Below are positions 35,328 to 39,144 of a DNA stretch of 39,144 bases, in pieces. How positions within the stretch are numbered: position 1 is the first letter of the stretch; every line of letters begins with the position of its first letter. Location: the IMG/VR virus record IMGVR_UViG_3300036851_000165, positions 1-39,144 of that record; one strand, 5' to 3'. The notes under the pieces are model-generated. The model was not told the DNA's origin. It was given only the letters and a program-made list of their open reading frames with translations, and did no database searches. The DNA is from a virus. Position numbers and translations under genes: made by a program.

Positions 35328-37748
35328 ATGGCTGGAGAATTCGATGACCTGATCCCGAGGGCGGCACCTCGTGGCGCGTTTGACGATCTGATCCCAGGAC
35401 AAGCACCTAAAACTTGGGGCCAATGGGGGCGAAGCCTCTTCACGGGTGAGGGCCGTACCGAGTTCCCCGATGCCGAGGAATTCCACGTCGCGCTGCTCCG
35501 CGCGCAAAGCGCCGGCCTCACTCCTGAGCAGGTCCAAGCCCAGCCGCGCGGCCGTGACCCGCAGACGTTTTGGGAGCACGTCAGGCGAGCGCTCGGAAGC
35601 GCCGAGTTCGATGCTCCGTCAGCACCGCCTGGGCAAGGCTTCGACCCGTCCGCGATCGACAGGGCCGCCATTACGCCGGATCCGGCGGCGCAGGTCGATA
35701 TTCTCCGCCGCAACATTCCCGGCCTGGAGACCAGACCGGACCGCTACGGCAATGTCATGGTGCGGGCGCCGTCCATCGGCGTCGAATCCTGGACGTATCT
35801 CAATCGTCCCGGCATGTCCGCGCGCGACTGGCATGAGATCGCGACGCAGACCCTTGCAACGGCCCCACTGGGGGCGGCTGTAGGCCTTGGGCGAAACCTC
35901 GTTGGCCGCGCTGTCATCGGTGGCGCGGCATTGGGTGGCGCATCCTTGGCCCAGGATGCCGCCGCAATAACCATGGGCAGCGAGCAGGGTTTCGATCCGA
36001 CACGCGCCGCTGTCTCTGCAGGGTTCGGAGCGGTCGCTGGGCCGGTGGCCGGCTGGCTTGCCAACCGAGCCGCGCGAGCTCCAACTCCGCTTGCCGCACA
36101 GCGCGCCGCTGAGATCGGCGAAGATGCCGCCGCCCACACGCGACTGGAGGTTCGACCCTTCGGCCCTGGGTTCAATCAGGGGCCAGTGGCGAGCGTGGCT
36201 CGCCAGCTCGCTGAGACGCCAGTCGTTGGCTCTCCGGTGCGGAGAGCGCTGGAGGAGAGCGTATCGGAGACCGCGCGGGCTGCAGGCGGCATCGCCGGCA
36301 GGTTCGGAGCGGCGGCAACGGCGGACGAGGCCGGTCTTGTGGCGCGTGAGGGGCTCAATCGTTTCCGGAATGCGCGGGCCGATATTGCGGGGGGCGCGCA
36401 AAGGATAGCGCAAGAGCGCGGAGTTCCTCTGCCTGCCAATGCTGCGGGTCAGAGAGCATTGGTCATTTCCGCTCCAGCCGCCGCGACGTCGCTTAAAACA
36501 AGACAGGCGGCGCTCTATGATCAGGCATGGGCGCTTGTACCTGCTGATATGCAGGCAGGACGCGCAGTGAAAGGCATGCCGCGCGTGCTGGGGGCTATGT
36601 CTCAGACGCGTGCCGCGCTTGACGATATCGCTCAGCGCAACACGCGTATGACAAACTCGCAATCTGGCGCCGTCGAGGCCGGGACGGGTCGCACGTTGCC
36701 GGGTGGATTTCTTGGTCAAGTGATCGAAGCTGTTCGTGATCCGGATTGGAGGGCTGCGCTCCAGACGATGCGCGACATTCGTTCCGACTTCCGGCGGATT
36801 CAGTCTGGCATCGCGCAAACAGAAGGCGCCGTTCTGCGGCACTCCGACATTGATCGGATCGAGAGCGCCATCACGCGCGACATGGTCGATCTTCTGCAGC
36901 GCAACATTAACCGCTACACTCAGGTTGGGCAGCCCCAAGTCGCAGCGAGCATCCGGCGGGCGATATACGAATTCCGCCGCGCCGACCGCTACACACGACA
37001 AGCCATGAGAGGCATGGAGATTATCGAGCGCATCTTTGATGCCGATAACGCGACAGCTCTCTACCGAAACATAGCACAAGCTGCGCTCGGCGGCACGAGG
37101 GGAGATGTCAATAAGCTTCGCGTCCTTGCTCGCACGCTCAGACGCGACGAGATGAACGAGATCGCCTCCTATGTGCTGCGGGCCATGGGCGAGCCTGTCG
37201 CGTCGGCGAAAGGATTCGTGCAGCAGATCGGGTTCTCCCCCAGCTCCTTCATGACGCGCTTCGGCAACATGCAGCCTGAGGCGCGCAATATCATCTTTGG
37301 GCGCCAGCACGCGCAGGCCCTCGATGATCTGAGGCGTGTAGCGAACCGGCTTTCCAATGTCGAGGGGCTGGTGAACTCATCGCGTTCCGGCACGAACACG
37401 ATCAACACCGGCCTCCTGCTCGGCACGGGCGGCGCCATCTGGGCTGGCTTCGATGCGTTCATGACGGGCCTCGCCTCGGCCTCCGGCGCCTTCGCGGCCT
37501 CTGTCCTGTTCTCGCGTCCGGCCTATGTGCGGTGGGTTCAGAACTATCTCCAGTTGCGCGCGGCTGTCCAGCGGGCGCCGCAGCGGATGGGGCCGGCGCT
37601 GACTGCCCATGTCGCCCGTCTTGGGTCCATGGCTGCCAGCGACCCGGCTCTGCTTCCGATTGTGCGCAGCCTCAGGATGGGTCAGCCAATAGGTGAAGAG
37701 CATGGCGGCAACCCAAATCCAAACAAGGCCGCTCCACCACCCCAGTAG
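35328..37748 (+). CDS. Large internal virion (ejection) protein, P22 gp16-like position
   Basis: 806 residues. The first 25 residues contain FDDLIP twice (GEFDDLIPRAAPRGAFDDLI). Residues 120-160 carry AQVDILRRNIPGLETRPDRY, then GNVMVRAPSIGVESWTYLNR and PGMSARDWHEI, a block typical of phage internal virion proteins. A Gly/Ala-rich hydrophobic helical section follows (AVGLGRNLVGRAVIGGAALG, 180-260), perhaps membrane-inserting on ejection. The rest is helical, ending with another Gly/Ala hydrophobic stretch near 690-735 (LLLGTGGAIWAGF and on). Good AGGAAAG Shine-Dalgarno. Likely forms the inner-membrane pore for DNA entry. Confidence 0.72.
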   Translation: MAGEFDDLIPRAAPRGAFDDLIPGQAPKTWGQWGRSLFTGEGRTEFPDAEEFHVALLRAQSAGLTPEQVQAQPRGRDPQTFWEHVRRALGSAEFDAPSAPPGQGFDPSAIDRAAITPDPAAQVDILRRNIPGLETRPDRYGNVMVRAPSIGVESWTYLNRPGMSARDWHEIATQTLATAPLGAAVGLGRNLVGRAVIGGAALGGASLAQDAAAITMGSEQGFDPTRAAVSAGFGAVAGPVAGWLANRAARAPTPLAAQRAAEIGEDAAAHTRLEVRPFGPGFNQGPVASVARQLAETPVVGSPVRRALEESVSETARAAGGIAGRFGAAATADEAGLVAREGLNRFRNARADIAGGAQRIAQERGVPLPANAAGQRALVISAPAAATSLKTRQAALYDQAWALVPADMQAGRAVKGMPRVLGAMSQTRAALDDIAQRNTRMTNSQSGAVEAGTGRTLPGGFLGQVIEAVRDPDWRAALQTMRDIRSDFRRIQSGIAQTEGAVLRHSDIDRIESAITRDMVDLLQRNINRYTQVGQPQVAASIRRAIYEFRRADRYTRQAMRGMEIIERIFDADNATALYRNIAQAALGGTRGDVNKLRVLARTLRRDEMNEIASYVLRAMGEPVASAKGFVQQIGFSPSSFMTRFGNMQPEARNIIFGRQHAQALDDLRRVANRLSNVEGLVNSSRSGTNTINTGLLLGTGGAIWAGFDAFMTGLASASGAFAASVLFSRPAYVRWVQNYLQLRAAVQRAPQRMGPALTAHVARLGSMAASDPALLPIVRSLRMGQPIGEEHGGNPNPNKAAPPPQ

Positions 37749-37791
37749 CGTCGCGGCGACGAACAGAAACCCGTTACGATAGGCTCTACGC

Positions 37792-39144
37792 ATGGCCGAC
37801 ACACTAGAGACTCCGGCGACCGGCAGCATAGACAGCCATCCCGATTTCCCCGAGTTTTTCCGCCAAGCCCAGGAGGAAATGTGGGGCACGTTCGGGCCGC
37901 GCGTCGAGCAGGCGATGGCGGGCGGCAATCAGGCTGCCGTCGAGCGGATCATGGCGGAGATGGAGCGCCAGGCTCGCCAGCGTGCAGTCGTAGCGACGCG
38001 GGCGATGGTCAACTTCGGGTCTTCTCCGGGTGCAATGTTCAGCCGGCCGTTCGTCAGGCGGGACTCTTCGACGCTGGCCGGGGTAGAGGACCAGCCGGAA
38101 GCGCCGCCCGTGACTGCGCCGCCTATTGGGCCAACCGCTGCGGACTTCGGCAGGCTCGACCCGTCAGCGCCCATGTCGGCTCCTGTTACCCCGACGCCTG
38201 GCTCTATGCACGCGCAAGGGCGGACGATCGCCGATGATGTGACAGACCCTTCCCGCCCCAGTCTTGGGCGCAGCCTGCAGGCGTTCGGCGCCAGTCTCGC
38301 GACGCCATTCGGGCTAGGCAGAGGCGGCCCAGTCGAGGAGATCGGGCCGGCGCAGACGCTCTCAGGCGAGCAGACGCCTGTGCTCTATCAGGGGATAGAC
38401 ATGGGCGCGGTTGCAGCCCAGGATCCGATGGCCGATCTCCTCGGGCAGGTGGTCGGCACGGGGCCAGCGCTCAGAGGAGCTGGCGCCATCGGGCGCGCGG
38501 TCGCATCAAGCCCGCCCGTCCAGGCGATCGGACGCACATTGGCGCGCCCGGCGGTCGGCGTGCCTGCGGCTCTCGGCGGCTCTCTATTGGCGACGACAGG
38601 CGAGGCGCAGGCGCCGACGGCGTTAGACCAGGCGGCGTCCGTGCGTGCTAGCATTGCCGAACTGCAGGCGCAGCAGAAGACGCTCAACGCCGAAACCGCA
38701 GCCCTCGGTCGCGTACCCGATGGGAAGGGCGGGACCGCCACATTCCAAGAGCGGTTCGGCAATGTAGGTCCGAATTCGACCCGAGAAGAGATCAGAGCCC
38801 TGCAGGAGTTCCTAGCCAGCCCTCAAGGATACGGCCTCTACAGCGTGGATCAGCAGGGTCGGCCTGTCAGGCCTGATGGGATATGGTTCGGCCGCGGAGG
38901 CGCCACGAGCGGCACGCAGGCAGCAATGCAAGCGTACCTTAAGAGGCTTGACGATGAACGTAAGGCGAGATCATCGCGGCTGTCTGAGATCGGCTCTGAG
39001 CTTGGCCCCCTGCAGGCACAGCTCCGTAGACTCGACGCCAATGCGGCGTCCGCGACGGCTGAAGCCAATATGCCATGGTATCAGCGTTTAGTGCGGGACT
39101 ACGGGCCTATGGCTGCTGGTACGCTTGGAGCTGTCTTTGCTGGC
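37792..39144 (+). CDS. Internal virion protein (partial, runs off right edge)
   Basis: 451 codons visible from ATG 37792, with no stop before the window ends. Residues 20-75 form a charged helix (HPDFPEFFRQAQEEMWGTFG). Residues 120-145 contain GRLDPSAPMSAPVTPTPG, matching the ejection protein at 33066. A Gly/Ala-rich stretch (GRAVASSPPVQAIGRTLARP to LLATTGEAQAP, about 240-275) may be membrane-active. Next is a coiled coil (IAELQAQQKTLNAETAALG). Near 340-370, LASPQGYGLYSVDQQGRPVR and DGIWFGRGG look like a small folded domain. Another hydrophobic stretch begins at the edge (MAAGTLGAVFAG). Probably a further ejection-apparatus protein. The upstream 43-bp gap shows no strong Shine-Dalgarno. Confidence 0.68.
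   Translation, partial: MADTLETPATGSIDSHPDFPEFFRQAQEEMWGTFGPRVEQAMAGGNQAAVERIMAEMERQARQRAVVATRAMVNFGSSPGAMFSRPFVRRDSSTLAGVEDQPEAPPVTAPPIGPTAADFGRLDPSAPMSAPVTPTPGSMHAQGRTIADDVTDPSRPSLGRSLQAFGASLATPFGLGRGGPVEEIGPAQTLSGEQTPVLYQGIDMGAVAAQDPMADLLGQVVGTGPALRGAGAIGRAVASSPPVQAIGRTLARPAVGVPAALGGSLLATTGEAQAPTALDQAASVRASIAELQAQQKTLNAETAALGRVPDGKGGTATFQERFGNVGPNSTREEIRALQEFLASPQGYGLYSVDQQGRPVRPDGIWFGRGGATSGTQAAMQAYLKRLDDERKARSSRLSEIGSELGPLQAQLRRLDANAASATAEANMPWYQRLVRDYGPMAAGTLGAVFAG

Noticed and set aside
37377-37928. Leftward frame whose internal ATG at 37793 begins a Trp-rich membrane-like stretch
   Set aside because: No Shine-Dalgarno, mostly antisense to the 35328 ejection gene; the hydrophobic stretch may be an accident of the antisense frame. 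Worth only a quick conservation check.

Overview
The window is most of a temperate, short-tailed (P22-like podovirus) phage or prophage of an alphaproteobacterium, probably of the Hyphomicrobiales (rhizobial) type. The evidence is GC-rich DNA (about 60% or more by eye), a phage copy of the alphaproteobacterial cell-cycle regulator GcrA, a beta-class DNA methyltransferase, a divergent CI/Cro-type switch, and a tail/ejection module in the P22 order (gp4-like adaptor, gp10-like hub, ejection proteins). No integrase, tRNA, rRNA, CRISPR array or insertion sequence was seen. Both ends run through open genes (a repressor at the left edge, an internal virion protein at the right), so the element extends past the window on both sides.

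Layout. 1-800: leftward CI-like repressor and rightward Cro-like gene around three GCC-N5-GGC operator-like repeats. 800-1300: no convincing gene; two back-to-back palindromes, a heavily base-paired segment and a UUCG-loop terminator. 1300-3690: GcrA homologue, a coupled HPPC-motif protein and a membrane protein with a C-terminal HTH-like region. 3690-4010: non-coding, strongly foldable. 4010-4930: four tightly overlapping small genes, then a hairpin. 5059-7453: replication module, a winged-helix initiator gene containing six 17-bp iterons followed by AT-rich DNA, then a RecA/DnaB-type helicase. 7256-10962: small accessory genes, two DNA methyltransferase-fold proteins, a secreted peptidoglycan-binding protein and a two-TM protein. 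10959-11730: a NusG/RfaH-like antiterminator and a 230-bp structured leader with TATAGT boxes, the probable early/late boundary. 11730-21770: packaging and head genes (terminases, portal, GroES-like co-chaperonin, scaffold, decoration protein, Mu gpT-like capsid). 21849-30731: small structural proteins, tail fibre and tailspike, gp4-like and gp10-like tail proteins, and an ADP-ribosyltransferase-like protein. 30724-39144: one leftward small gene, a GNAT-like protein, a virion lytic transglycosylase and the large ejection proteins.

How it works together (inference). The CI/Cro pair decides lysogeny. Early transcription delivers GcrA and the methyltransferases, which could tap the host CcrM/GcrA programme, and the initiator, which acts on its own internal origin. 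The NusG paralogue then opens the long late operon through the leader at 11500-11730. Virions carry a transglycosylase and long Pro/Gln-rich ejection proteins, and possibly an ADP-ribosyltransferase and an acetyltransferase to act on the host at entry. Genes are packed in ATGA, TAATG, GTGA and TTGA overlaps, so translational coupling is probably general.
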